This document shows positions 37,559 to 47,006 of a stretch of DNA of 64,000 nucleotides, in pieces (the first letter of the stretch is position 1; each line of letters begins with the position of its first letter). The position numbers and the translations under genes were made by a program. The notes under the pieces were generated by a model. It was not told the DNA's origin, made no database searches, and worked only from the letters and a program-made list of their open reading frames with translations. Where the stretch lies: contig WRIV01000006.1 of the NCBI GenBank assembly GCA_009782555.1, forward strand, positions 1 to 64,000, given 5' to 3'. This stretch comes from Treponema sp. GTDB taxonomy: Bacteria; Spirochaetota; Spirochaetia; Treponematales; Breznakiellaceae.

Positions 37559-38401
37559 ATGGCGCAGACAAATCAAAAGCTTTCCCGGGAAACCCTAAAA
37601 AAAGCTGCCTTCAGGCATAATTGGACCCTTCAGTGGTGCTGGAATTATGAACGGATGCAGGCTTCGGGCTTTGCCTATTCCATGATTCCGATCTTAAATG
37701 AACTGTACTCTTCAGAAGAAGAAGTCTGCGAAAACCTGGAACGGCATATGCAATTCTACAACAGTCACCCGGGAACTTCGGCAATTATTTTTGGCGCTTC
37801 GGCAGCTTTGGAAGAAGGATACCAGAAGGATATGTCCAATTCTATTAAGACAGCCCTTATGGGTCCCTTGGGCGGCATTGGCGATACCCTCCAGTTTTCT
37901 CTGGTCCAGCCCTTTGCTTATCTTATTTCCGCCGCCCTGGCGGCTGGTCCTTTTCCGGGGAATCTTTTTTCAATCCCCCTTCTGCTCATTCCCTTTGTTC
38001 TTTTTTTCTGGGCCCGATGGCCATTCTTCTGGTGGGGCTACAAACAGTCATCCAAGATCATCGAGAAAGTGGGCGGCCAAAATAAATTTAACTTACTCCG
38101 GAATGCCGCCCAGATTATGGGATTAACCGTTATCGGAGGGTTTATTCCCGCCATGTTGAAAATTATTAAATTCGATGTTTCCTGGATGCCGCTTGTGGAG
38201 GGAGAAAAAGTAGATGCCTTTAATCTCCAGAATCTGCTGGATAGTTTGCTGCCCCACCTTCTTCCCATTGCGCTGGTGGTGTTCTGTTACTGGATGCTTA
38301 AAACCTGCCGGCTTACTCCGGTAAGGGCAATCCTAATTCTTGCGGTGATAACTTTTCTTTTGGGCATATCCGGTGTGCTTACAATACCAATTGTCTCTTA
38401 A
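37559..38401 (+). CDS. PTS mannose/fructose/sorbose family IID component
   Basis: NYERMQASGFAYSMIPIL...HMQFYNSHPGTSAIIFGASAALEEG...IKTALMGPLGGIGDTLQFSL. Confidence 0.93.
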   Translation: MAQTNQKLSRETLKKAAFRHNWTLQWCWNYERMQASGFAYSMIPILNELYSSEEEVCENLERHMQFYNSHPGTSAIIFGASAALEEGYQKDMSNSIKTALMGPLGGIGDTLQFSLVQPFAYLISAALAAGPFPGNLFSIPLLLIPFVLFFWARWPFFWWGYKQSSKIIEKVGGQNKFNLLRNAAQIMGLTVIGGFIPAMLKIIKFDVSWMPLVEGEKVDAFNLQNLLDSLLPHLLPIALVVFCYWMLKTCRLTPVRAILILAVITFLLGISGVLTIPIVS

Positions 38402-38474
38402 GAATGCACATTGTGATCGCCGGGACTCGGTGTAAACTGATCCGGAACTGCGAAAAGGACGGCAAGGAGAAATC

Positions 38475-39461
38475 GTGACCATTGGCACTGTGGGGACCAA
38501 TTTTATTGTCGATGCCTTTATCCAGGCGGCTGCCAAAACCGGCGGGGCGGAAATATGTGCCTGCTATTCCCGGTCAAAAGAAACTGCCGCCGCCTTTGCG
38601 GAAAAACACCGTATTCCCAGGTGGTATGCCGGCAGGAAACAATTTCTTTCCGACACAGAACTGGATTTTATCTATGTGGCGGCCCCCAACTCAATTCACT
38701 TTAAATGGACACGGGATGCTCTTATGGCAGGACGAAACGTAATTTGCGAAAAACCCTTTGTGTCTAAGGCGGCAGAGCTGGGGGAACTAATGGCTATAGC
38801 CAAGAAAAAAACCCTTTTTTTGTTTGAAGCCCTTACTACGCCTCACCTCCCCAACTTCCGCTTGCTGAAACAAAAACTCAGCGAAATTGGAACGATCCGT
38901 CTGGTTCAAATGACTTTTTCCCAATACTCCAGCCGCTACGATGCATACCTTTCCGGGAAACTTCCCAACGTTTTTAACCCCGCATTTTCGGGGGGCGCCT
39001 TAATGGATCTTAACTACTATAATCTGTCCTTTCTCCAGCGTCTCTTTGGAAGCCCCCTGGAAATCCGCTATTTTGCAAACAAGGGAGAAAGCGGCATTGA
39101 TACCTCCGGTATCTTGATCTTGCGGTACGATGGATTTATAGCCTCTGCTTCTGCCGCCAAGGACAGCGAAAGCCGGAACTACATTCAGATCCAGGGAGAA
39201 AAGGGTTATCTTGCCAGTATAAGCACCGCCGGAGGGCTCCATTCTGGCTTTTCCCTGGTAACCAAAGAAAAGACAGAAGTGTTTAATATACAGGAGCATG
39301 AGAACGTGTTATACTATGAATTAATGGACTTTATCGAAGAATGGAATGCGGGGGATCCTGCCTGTTGTGACACACCTCTGAGAAACAGCCTGGAAACGGC
39401 CCTGCTTATGGATCAAGCAAGAAAAGACTCTAAAATAATATTTGAGGCAGACAAACTATGA
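38475..39461 (+). CDS. Gfo/Idh/MocA family oxidoreductase
   Basis: IGTVGTNFIVDAFIQAA; DFIYVAAPNSIHFKWTRDALMAGRNVICEKPF (EKP motif). Confidence 0.92.
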   Translation: MTIGTVGTNFIVDAFIQAAAKTGGAEICACYSRSKETAAAFAEKHRIPRWYAGRKQFLSDTELDFIYVAAPNSIHFKWTRDALMAGRNVICEKPFVSKAAELGELMAIAKKKTLFLFEALTTPHLPNFRLLKQKLSEIGTIRLVQMTFSQYSSRYDAYLSGKLPNVFNPAFSGGALMDLNYYNLSFLQRLFGSPLEIRYFANKGESGIDTSGILILRYDGFIASASAAKDSESRNYIQIQGEKGYLASISTAGGLHSGFSLVTKEKTEVFNIQEHENVLYYELMDFIEEWNAGDPACCDTPLRNSLETALLMDQARKDSKIIFEADKL

Positions 39462-40714
39462 AAATGGGTTTTGCACAAAAAAATATTACCCCCGATTTTC
39501 CGGTTCCTCTGGCGGGCTTCTACCAGGAAATCAGAATTTCACAGGGGGTTCACGATAAACTCTATGTGCGGGCATTATATTTTGAAAGATCCGAAAAGGG
39601 GCCGGTTGTTATCCTGCAACTGGATCTGCTTAACCTGGACCGGATCTGTCTAAATAGAATATACCAAAAAACCAAGATTGATAAAAACCGCCTCTTGATC
39701 TTTGCTACCCACAACCATTCAGGTTTTGGAGGTATCTTTGACACAGAACATGGGATCAACCATGATCTCATTCCCTTTCTGGGAGAAAAGAATCCCTCCC
39801 TTATTGATTTGGTGATAGCCAAGAGCATAGAAGCTATCGAAGAAGCATCCCGGAATTGCGTGGAAACCACAATTAGAATTAACCGTGGAAATGTCAAAGG
39901 ACTTGCAAATAACCGGCGAAAACCGAGTATTCCCTGTGACAATTCCCTCTTTACGATAGAATTCCACCGGGTCGACAAGAAAAAAATCCTCCTCTACAAC
40001 CTTTGCTGCCATCCCACTGTTTTGAACGGTGAAAACCTTCTCTTAAGCGCCGACTTTCCCGGTATTGTGGCGGAAAAACTGGAAGGGATCTCCGGCGGTT
40101 ATGACATGGTTGTTTTTATCAACGGTTCCGCCGGAGATATGAGTACCCGTTATACCCGCCGGGAAAACAGTTTTACCGAATGTGAGCGTTTTGCAAAAAT
40201 TGTTATTGACGCTCTCAAAGGAGCAGGAAATGGGGATCTGCTGCCCTTGGAAAAAATAGAACTCCGGTATCATTCCTTTCCCCTGATCATGGCAAAAAAC
40301 CCCGGAGCTAAGGAAGCCAGAGAATATTTACAAAAGGCCATACAAAACCTGACCGTTCTGAAAAACAAAAATGCCAGTTCCGCCGACATACGAAGGGCTG
40401 CCACCCTTGTGGAGGGAGCGCAAATCAGCTTGCTCAAGTCAAGTTCCCAAACGCCGGATAGTAAACCTGTTGAAACAGGGATTCTGCATATCAACAATGT
40501 TGTCATTGTCTGTTCACCCTTTGAGCTTTTTTCATCCCTGGCCCTGAATCTAAAGAAACAAAAAAAGATTGAATGGTTCTGTTATGCCAATGAGATGGCA
40601 GGGTATCTTGCCGATTGTGATTCATGGGACAGTCTGGATTATGAAGCCCTGTCCGGTGATTTTGCCCGGGGAGAAGGAGAACGTTATATGGAATTGATTT
40701 CCGGGCTAATTTAA
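39458..40714 (+). CDS. neutral/alkaline non-lysosomal ceramidase-like protein
   Basis: GFAQKNITPDFPVPLAGFYQ...GVHDKLYVRALYFE...VILQLDLLNL...LLIFATHNHSGFGG. Confidence 0.75.
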   Translation: MKMGFAQKNITPDFPVPLAGFYQEIRISQGVHDKLYVRALYFERSEKGPVVILQLDLLNLDRICLNRIYQKTKIDKNRLLIFATHNHSGFGGIFDTEHGINHDLIPFLGEKNPSLIDLVIAKSIEAIEEASRNCVETTIRINRGNVKGLANNRRKPSIPCDNSLFTIEFHRVDKKKILLYNLCCHPTVLNGENLLLSADFPGIVAEKLEGISGGYDMVVFINGSAGDMSTRYTRRENSFTECERFAKIVIDALKGAGNGDLLPLEKIELRYHSFPLIMAKNPGAKEAREYLQKAIQNLTVLKNKNASSADIRRAATLVEGAQISLLKSSSQTPDSKPVETGILHINNVVIVCSPFELFSSLALNLKKQKKIEWFCYANEMAGYLADCDSWDSLDYEALSGDFARGEGERYMELISGLI

Positions 40715-40724
40715 GAAGTACGGT

Positions 40725-41563
40725 TCAGTTCTTATTTGCTTCTGCTTTTTTAAACCTGGCGACATACAATGGCCCGCAGCCGGCCGTTGTATCGGGCAGT
40801 ACAATCCTGCCGTATTGCGTTTCTTCACCAAGAGAAAAATCGGGGCGGTCCAAAATACAGGTCCCCGTTTCCCGGTATTTTTGCAGAAGTTTTACCGTCA
40901 CGCCATCGTTTTCTTCCGCATTAATGGAACAGGTAACATAGACCAGGGAACCGCCGTTTTTCAAAAGCAGAAATGCGGCGGAAAGAAGCGACCATTGCCG
41001 CCGGGCAAGAAATTTGGGACGGGCGGGAGTCCATTTCTCCATGGCTGCCTTATTTTGAATCACATGACGTTCGCTGGAACAGGGCGCATCCAGAATTATC
41101 GCTGCAAACCGGCCCCGTTCACTTTGCCGTCCAGCGGCAGCGGCGGCGTCAAAGCCCGACACTTTTACCCTTTTCCGCAGATCCTCAGGTAAATGTTTAT
41201 CCAGCACCAGAGAGAGCCTCCTTCTCCTTTTGGCGGAAATTTCATTGGCCAGCAAATGTGTGTGGTTTCCCATGCGGGATGCAATTACCAGAGTTTTTCC
41301 TCCCGGAGCGGCACAGGCATCGAGAATCAGCGGTTCAGTATTTTCCTTTCCGCCTTCTGCCTGATCCGGCAGCCGGAGAGACCGGGCTGCAAAAACCGAA
41401 GCACGATCCAGATAATATGGCGCGGCAAGACTGTCATCATAGGAGACGGCTGCTGAGGGAAGAAAAAGGCTTTCCCGAAGATACTGCCACCGGCTGCCAA
41501 AAATTTCTCCATAATAAGTATCAAATTTTTTTTTGTCTGAATTAATTTTTCAGCGCTCCGCAT
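40725..41563 (-). CDS. NOP2/Sun (NSUN4-like/RsmB-type) RNA m5C methyltransferase; reading frame interrupted by -1 shift at an A9 tract (41526-41534)
   Basis: With one extra A: MRSAEKLIQTKKKFDTYYGEIFGSRWQYLRESLFLPSAAVSYDDSLAAPYYLDRASVFAARSLRLPDQAEGGKENTEPLILDACAAPGGKTLVIASRMGNHTHLL...DAPCSSERHV...VYVTCSI. Confidence 0.8.
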
Positions 41564-41927
41564 CGTCCATCTTTATACCGAAATTCACCAAATCATCAAT
41601 TTTTTGAACAATATCAAAACCCTCTCTAACCCCCAAATCCGCATGAAAGCGAAGGCGGGGAGTACTGCGGATATGCATGGTTTTGTTTAGTTGGGCCTGG
41701 ATAAAACCGGCGGCACTTTGAAGTCCCTCAACTCCTTTGGCAAGCCCCGTTTCGGTTTTATGGCTGGACACAAAGACATCAGCATAGGCAAGGTCCCGGG
41801 AAACCTCTACCCTGGTTATGGAAAGAAAGGAATCCACCCGCGGATCCTTTATCCTGCCCTCTACAATAAGAGAACCGATCTTTTCCTGAATAAGGCTTCC
41901 TACCCTGCCGGTTCTGAAAGAATTCAT
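41550..41927 (-). CDS. rbfA: ribosome-binding factor A
   Basis: RVGSLIQEKIGSLIVEGRIKDPRV...TRVEVSRDLAYADVFVS; location after infB. Confidence 0.95.
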   Translation of the reverse strand: MNSFRTGRVGSLIQEKIGSLIVEGRIKDPRVDSFLSITRVEVSRDLAYADVFVSSHKTETGLAKGVEGLQSAAGFIQAQLNKTMHIRSTPRLRFHADLGVREGFDIVQKIDDLVNFGIKMDDAER

Positions 41928-44392
41928 GAACTACTGGCGAGTTTCCTGGCTACTTCGACGATCTCAAAGATTTCAAACTGATCAGTGATTTGAATATCAT
42001 CAAAATTTTCGATACCCAGACCGCATTCAAAACCAGAAGCCACTTCCCGGGCATCGTCTTTAAAGCGTTTAAGACTGGCGATCTTTCCGGTATGAATCAC
42101 AATGCCTTCCCGGATCACGTTGACCTGGGCGCTGCGCTTGACCGTGCCGGTAAGAACATAACAGCCGGCGATGGTGCCCGCCTTGGGAACTTTAAAGGTT
42201 TCCCGAACTTCCATGGTGGCGATTACCTCTTCTTTAGTATCAGGTTTAAGCATTCCTTCCAGGGCCTGCTGTATTTCTTCCACCGCCTTGTAGATCACAT
42301 TGTATTTGCGGATATCTATCCGTTCCTGATCGGAAAGAGCCTTTGCTTTTGGAGTGGGCCGGACATTAAAGCCCAGGATGATTGCATTTGAAGCGGCAGC
42401 CAGATCCACATCTCCTTCGTTAATTGCCCCCGGCAGGGCCTGGATTACGTGGACCCGTACTTCCTTGTTGGAAAGTTTTTCCAAACTTGAACGGAGGGCC
42501 TCTGCGGAACCCTGCACATCGGCCTTGATGATCACCTTTAGCTCCTGGATCGCCCCATCGCTAATGGTTTGATGAAGATTGTCCAGGGTTATTTTTTTTA
42601 TGTTCTTGGCGTCTTCAAATCTTTTCAGTTCCTGCCGTTTAGCGGAAACTCCCCGGGCGCTTCGTTCGTCGTCTATGACCTGAATGGGATCTCCCGCATT
42701 GGGAATTCCTTCGAAGCCCAAAACTTCCACCGGCATGGATGGGGTTGCTTCATCTACTTTTTCTCCCCGATCGTTAAAAAGGGCCCTGACTTTGCCTGGC
42801 CAAATTCCTGCCACAAAAGAGTCCCCTACTTTCAGGGTACCCTTTTCGATGATCACCGTGGCCACCACCCCCCGGCCATGATCAATTCGGGATTCCAGCA
42901 CCTTTCCTTCGGCGGAACGGTTGTAATTGGCCTTAAGATCGAGGAGTTCCGCTTCTAGAAGTATGGTCTCGATCAGCTTGTCGATCCCCTCTTTTTTTAA
43001 TGCCGAAAGTTCCACAAACATCGTCTGGCCGCCCCAGTCTTCGGGCATCAGTCCCAGATCGGAGAGTTGGCTCTTTACCTTGTCAGGATTTGCCTCCGGC
43101 TTGTCGATCTTGTTTACCGCCACAACAATGGGTACTTCCGCTTCCCGGGCATGGTTGATCGCCTCTACGGTTTGAGGCATTACTCCGTCATCGGCGGCTA
43201 CCACAAGGATCACAATATCCGTTACCTGGGCACCCCGGGCTCTCATGCGGGTAAAGGCTTCGTGTCCCGGCGTATCCAGAAAGGAAATTCTACCCCTGGG
43301 GGTTTCCACCATATAAGCGCCGATATGCTGGGTAATTCCTCCAAACTCGCCGGAGGCTACATCGGCGCTGCGGATCGCATCCAGCAGTTTCGTTTTACCA
43401 TGATCTACATGTCCCATGACCGTTACCACCGGGGGGCGGTTTTCCATGGTGGAAACGTCGTCGGCTCCGGTGTTGATCACCGTCTCATCGTAAATGCTGA
43501 CAATTTTGACTTCGGCACCGAATTCAGAAGCCAGGAGGGTGGCGGTTTCGGCATCGATCTGTTGATTAATTGTTACCATCATTCCCATGCTCATCAGTTT
43601 CTGGATTAGATCCGACGCCTTTAGGTTCATTTTCCGGGCCAGTTCTGAAACGGAAACAACTTCCATGATGTCGATGGATTTAGGAACAGGGTTGGCAACC
43701 TGGGTTATTTTCTTTTTGGTCTGGAGAAGTTTTTCTTCCATCTCCTGTTCTTTTTTTTGATAAACAGTTTTTTTAGCCTTAAAGGATTTTTTTACCTTGC
43801 CATCCAGCACGGGGGGAGCATCTCTGTTAAAACCGGGCTTGCCTGCGCCGCTTCTGCCGGAAAATCCCGCAGTTTGGCCGGGAGAACCAGGCCGGACCGT
43901 TCGATTAAACGGCGGCCTATTTCTTTCCTGTCCCTGACGGCCCGGTGCACCTTCAGGGCGGGCCGTGTCGGTTCGGTTTCCCGCGGGACGGTTTCCTGCC
44001 CTGGATCCGTCAGGACGCTGATAGCCGTCTTGACGATCGGTACGCACCATATCAGTACGTCTTCCTACCGGGCGGCCCCCTACCCTGCCGGCGGCTCCGG
44101 CAGGACGCTGGCGGGGAATAAATTCCTGTTTTTGTTTCTTTTCTTCCTTAGGTTCATCCGTTTTTTTATCTTGTTTCGGATGCGGTTCCTGAGAATGGAC
44201 CGATACCACTTTTGGCATTTTTTTTGCCGGGGTAGGACCTTTCTTTTTTACTACCACCACCTTACGGCGTTCCCCTTCTCCGGCATTGGAGTCCCCATCC
44301 GCTGCTTTTACGGGAGATGGAGTTTTTGCAGGAGAGGCATGCTTGATAAGTTCAACCTTGGGTTTTTGCGTATTATCCAATTCTTCAGCCAT
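41924..44392 (-). CDS. infB: translation initiation factor IF-2
   Basis: [41 protein letters not shown]; long basic low-complexity N-terminus. Confidence 0.97.
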   Translation of the reverse strand: MAEELDNTQKPKVELIKHASPAKTPSPVKAADGDSNAGEGERRKVVVVKKKGPTPAKKMPKVVSVHSQEPHPKQDKKTDEPKEEKKQKQEFIPRQRPAGAAGRVGGRPVGRRTDMVRTDRQDGYQRPDGSRAGNRPAGNRTDTARPEGAPGRQGQERNRPPFNRTVRPGSPGQTAGFSGRSGAGKPGFNRDAPPVLDGKVKKSFKAKKTVYQKKEQEMEEKLLQTKKKITQVANPVPKSIDIMEVVSVSELARKMNLKASDLIQKLMSMGMMVTINQQIDAETATLLASEFGAEVKIVSIYDETVINTGADDVSTMENRPPVVTVMGHVDHGKTKLLDAIRSADVASGEFGGITQHIGAYMVETPRGRISFLDTPGHEAFTRMRARGAQVTDIVILVVAADDGVMPQTVEAINHAREAEVPIVVAVNKIDKPEANPDKVKSQLSDLGLMPEDWGGQTMFVELSALKKEGIDKLIETILLEAELLDLKANYNRSAEGKVLESRIDHGRGVVATVIIEKGTLKVGDSFVAGIWPGKVRALFNDRGEKVDEATPSMPVEVLGFEGIPNAGDPIQVIDDERSARGVSAKRQELKRFEDAKNIKKITLDNLHQTISDGAIQELKVIIKADVQGSAEALRSSLEKLSNKEVRVHVIQALPGAINEGDVDLAAASNAIILGFNVRPTPKAKALSDQERIDIRKYNVIYKAVEEIQQALEGMLKPDTKEEVIATMEVRETFKVPKAGTIAGCYVLTGTVKRSAQVNVIREGIVIHTGKIASLKRFKDDAREVASGFECGLGIENFDDIQITDQFEIFEIVEVARKLASSS

Positions 44393-44400
44393 GTTCCACC

Positions 44401-45846
44401 TTATTCTTCTTCATACTCAAAACTTAAACCTATGCCGCAGTTGGGGCAATTGGCCATATCCACAGTGATCTTTGCACCGCATTCAGGGCACTCGTATTCT
44501 TCCGCTTCTTCTTCCTCATCCTCTTTTTCTTCCGGTGTTTCAGCCTCCGCTTCTTCATCTTCCACGATTTCAACAAATTCTTCTATAAGCCTGCGGAGTT
44601 CATCGATTTGAGGAGCATTAATACCTTTAAGGGTTGCTATTTCTTCTTCCGAAAGGGCAAGGAAATCTTCGATAAATTCAATGTTGTTTTCCATGAATCC
44701 TTCGGCAATTTCCTTGGCAATTCCTGGAAGTTCGGCAATCCGGGAAATTTCTTCCGAATCGCCGAAGAGCTCCGATACGGCCCGGCGGGATTCAGAGGCA
44801 ATGTCCATTTCCTCAAATTGTGCATCGGTTTTTACGTCGATGTTCCAGTCCACGAGGCGGTTGGCCAGCCGGACATTAAGGCCTTGTTTTCCGATGGCCA
44901 GGGAAAGCTGGGTTTCGACCACCACCGCAAGGGCTTGGTGTTTACCTTCATCCAGAATGATCACGTCCCGCACTTCCGCGGGAGAAAGGGCGTTTTTAAT
45001 GAACCGCCGGGAATCCGGATCGTATTTAAGAATATCGACTTTTTCTCCTTCCAATTCCCGAATCACCGCCTGGATTCGGACACCTTTAAGGCCCACACAG
45101 GCCCCTACGGGGTCCACATCTTCCCGGTTGGAGTATACTGCCAGTTTGGTGCGGTACCCCGCCTCCCGGACAATCTTGTGAATCTCCACGGTCTTGTCAT
45201 AGATTTCCGGCACTTCCAGTTCAAAGATTGCCCGGACAAAATCTGTATGTGTCCGGGACAGAACCACCTGAAGCCCCGCGGGAGTTTTGTTTACCTCGGT
45301 AATCAGAGCCTTGATCCGGTCGTTGACATGGTACAATTCCCGGGGAGACTGGTATTTTTTGGGGAGGATCCCCTCCACCTTGCCCAGGTCCACATAAATC
45401 GTCCCATTCCTCTCCCGCTGGTAATAGCCGATGATGATCTCCCCCACCTTGTCTTTGAATTCCGAATAGAGGCTGTCCTTTTGAATTTCCCGGATCGTCT
45501 GATGAGCGGTCTGTTTGGCACTTTGCACTGCAATACGATCAAAATCTCTGGGGTCTACCTCGATTAAAAGGTCGTCCCCCAATTCTGCTTCGGGATTGAG
45601 TTCCCGGGCTTCTTCCAGATCAATTTCGGCAGACGGATCGTAGACACCGTCGACTATTTTTTTCTGGGCATAAATCGAAACCGTCCTGTTATCGTCACTG
45701 AACCGTACAATGGCATTATCCGCATTTCCAAAACGGCGCTTGTAGGCCGCCAGCAGGGTATTTTCCACAGTTTTGAGGATCAACTCCTCCGAGATTCCCT
45801 TGTCCTGAATAAGCTGACGGATTGCATCCGACATATCCGTTGCCAC
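44401..45846 (-). CDS. nusA: transcription termination/antitermination factor NusA with C-terminal zinc ribbon
   Basis: ALITEVNKTPAGLQVVLSRTHTDFVRAIFELEVPEI; DPVGACVGLKGVRIQAVIREL; tail CPECGAKITVDMANCPNCG. Confidence 0.95.
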   Translation of the reverse strand: MATDMSDAIRQLIQDKGISEELILKTVENTLLAAYKRRFGNADNAIVRFSDDNRTVSIYAQKKIVDGVYDPSAEIDLEEARELNPEAELGDDLLIEVDPRDFDRIAVQSAKQTAHQTIREIQKDSLYSEFKDKVGEIIIGYYQRERNGTIYVDLGKVEGILPKKYQSPRELYHVNDRIKALITEVNKTPAGLQVVLSRTHTDFVRAIFELEVPEIYDKTVEIHKIVREAGYRTKLAVYSNREDVDPVGACVGLKGVRIQAVIRELEGEKVDILKYDPDSRRFIKNALSPAEVRDVIILDEGKHQALAVVVETQLSLAIGKQGLNVRLANRLVDWNIDVKTDAQFEEMDIASESRRAVSELFGDSEEISRIAELPGIAKEIAEGFMENNIEFIEDFLALSEEEIATLKGINAPQIDELRRLIEEFVEIVEDEEAEAETPEEKEDEEEEAEEYECPECGAKITVDMANCPNCGIGLSFEYEEE

Positions 45847-45857
45847 GCTATCCTCCC

Positions 45858-46322
45858 TTAGCCATCCAGCCTTGCCTTGGCTATTGTTTCATACCGCAAT
45901 TCTTGTATTCCTTCCTCTGTGTCTAAGAGGATTCTTTCTTCATCGGATCCATGGAGCAACCCCTGTTCCCACCGGTCCCCGCCGGTCCGCCAGCACTTTA
46001 ACACCCTCCCGGTATAATGACGGAATTCCGCCCCCTCTTTTATAAGGCGGTCCGTTCCGGGGGAAGAAACCTCCAGGTACAGGTCCCTCCCCGCCAGGAC
46101 GAGTTCCAGCCGGGGAAGAACCGCACGGTGTACCCGGGAAAGCTCATCGGTTCCGATACGGCCGGTGCCGGTAATTACCAGCCGTACCTGAGCGCTGCCC
46201 CTTCGGCGGAATAAATCCAGTTCAACCAAGGCAAAACCCAGGCCGCCGATTACCGGCTCCAGTTCTCCGATAAGGGCTGCCGCATCCTGATCCGGCTCCC
46301 TGATTTTGTACCGCACTGCCAT
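45858..46322 (-). CDS. rimP: ribosome maturation factor RimP
   Basis: GFALVELDLFRRRGSAQVRLVI...YLEVSSPGTDRLIKEGAEF; position upstream of nusA. Confidence 0.93.
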   Translation of the reverse strand: MAVRYKIREPDQDAAALIGELEPVIGGLGFALVELDLFRRRGSAQVRLVITGTGRIGTDELSRVHRAVLPRLELVLAGRDLYLEVSSPGTDRLIKEGAEFRHYTGRVLKCWRTGGDRWEQGLLHGSDEERILLDTEEGIQELRYETIAKARLDG

Positions 46323-46535
46323 TCTCCAAAACCCGCAAAAACCAATAAAAAAGGGGCGTCTGATCGGCCCCCTTTTATGCGAATTCAGACTGTCAAGTCA
46401 CTGTATCAAAAAAAAAAAAAACTGTCAAGGGAGACAATTAAAATTGCCGGCTGGCCTGTCCGGCGGGGAATTTATGCTGTTCTTGCCGGCGTACTGCCGC
46501 TGTGTTACCATTGCAAAGAGAAAAAGGGAGGGCCT

Positions 46536-47000
46536 TTGGCAAAGAAAACCTACAATGAAAAACTGAATTTTTCCGGGGATCTTCCCAAAGTGGAAACCTT
46601 GACCAGCCCCAAATTAATTGAACGCAATAAAACTACAACCATGGTTATTGTTCCGCCTCTGGAATACGACGGCCTTATGAAAAAAGTCCCAAAAGGCAAG
46701 GTTACCACCATCGACCGAATGATGTCTTACATGGCAGCAAAATACAAAGCTGGCTGTGCCTGCCCTATGACGGCGGGGATCTTTGTAAACATCGCCGCCA
46801 ATGCCAGTGAAGAACGGGCCGGAAAAAATATTACCCCCTGGTGGCGGGCCTTAAAAAAAGACGGGCAGTTAAACGAAAAGTACCCCGGTGGTATAGAAAG
46901 CCAGAAAACCCGTTTGGAACAGGAAGGGCACAAAGTTATCCAAAAGGGAAAACGCTGTTTGGTGGAGAACTACGAAAAGAAACTTTGTGCCTTTGTATGA
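46536..47000 (+). CDS. MGMT-family-like (6-O-methylguanine DNA methyltransferase DNA-binding-domain-like) protein
   Basis: VPKGKVTTIDRMMSYMAAKYKAGCACPMTAGIFVNIAA; TTG start with GGGAGG SD. Confidence 0.55.
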   Translation: MAKKTYNEKLNFSGDLPKVETLTSPKLIERNKTTTMVIVPPLEYDGLMKKVPKGKVTTIDRMMSYMAAKYKAGCACPMTAGIFVNIAANASEERAGKNITPWWRALKKDGQLNEKYPGGIESQKTRLEQEGHKVIQKGKRCLVENYEKKLCAFV

Positions 47001-47006
47001 AGAAAA

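Noticed and set aside
41327-41563. 78 aa ORF MRSAEKLIQTKKNLILIMEKF...
   Set aside because: Only its first ~12 codons are probably translated as the start of the NOP2/Sun methylase; the remainder is the out-of-frame reading of that gene.
43751-43776. T8/T7 runs within infB as a second slippage site
   Set aside because: The infB frame is intact through both runs, so nothing requires slippage.
43757-44611. 284 aa plus-strand ORF antisense to infB
   Set aside because: Low-complexity Ser/Arg/Phe translation that mirrors the IF-2 N-terminal coding sequence; no family resemblance.
44608-45567. 319 aa plus-strand ORF antisense to nusA
   Set aside because: Lies wholly opposite a confidently identified nusA; translation has no recognisable domain.
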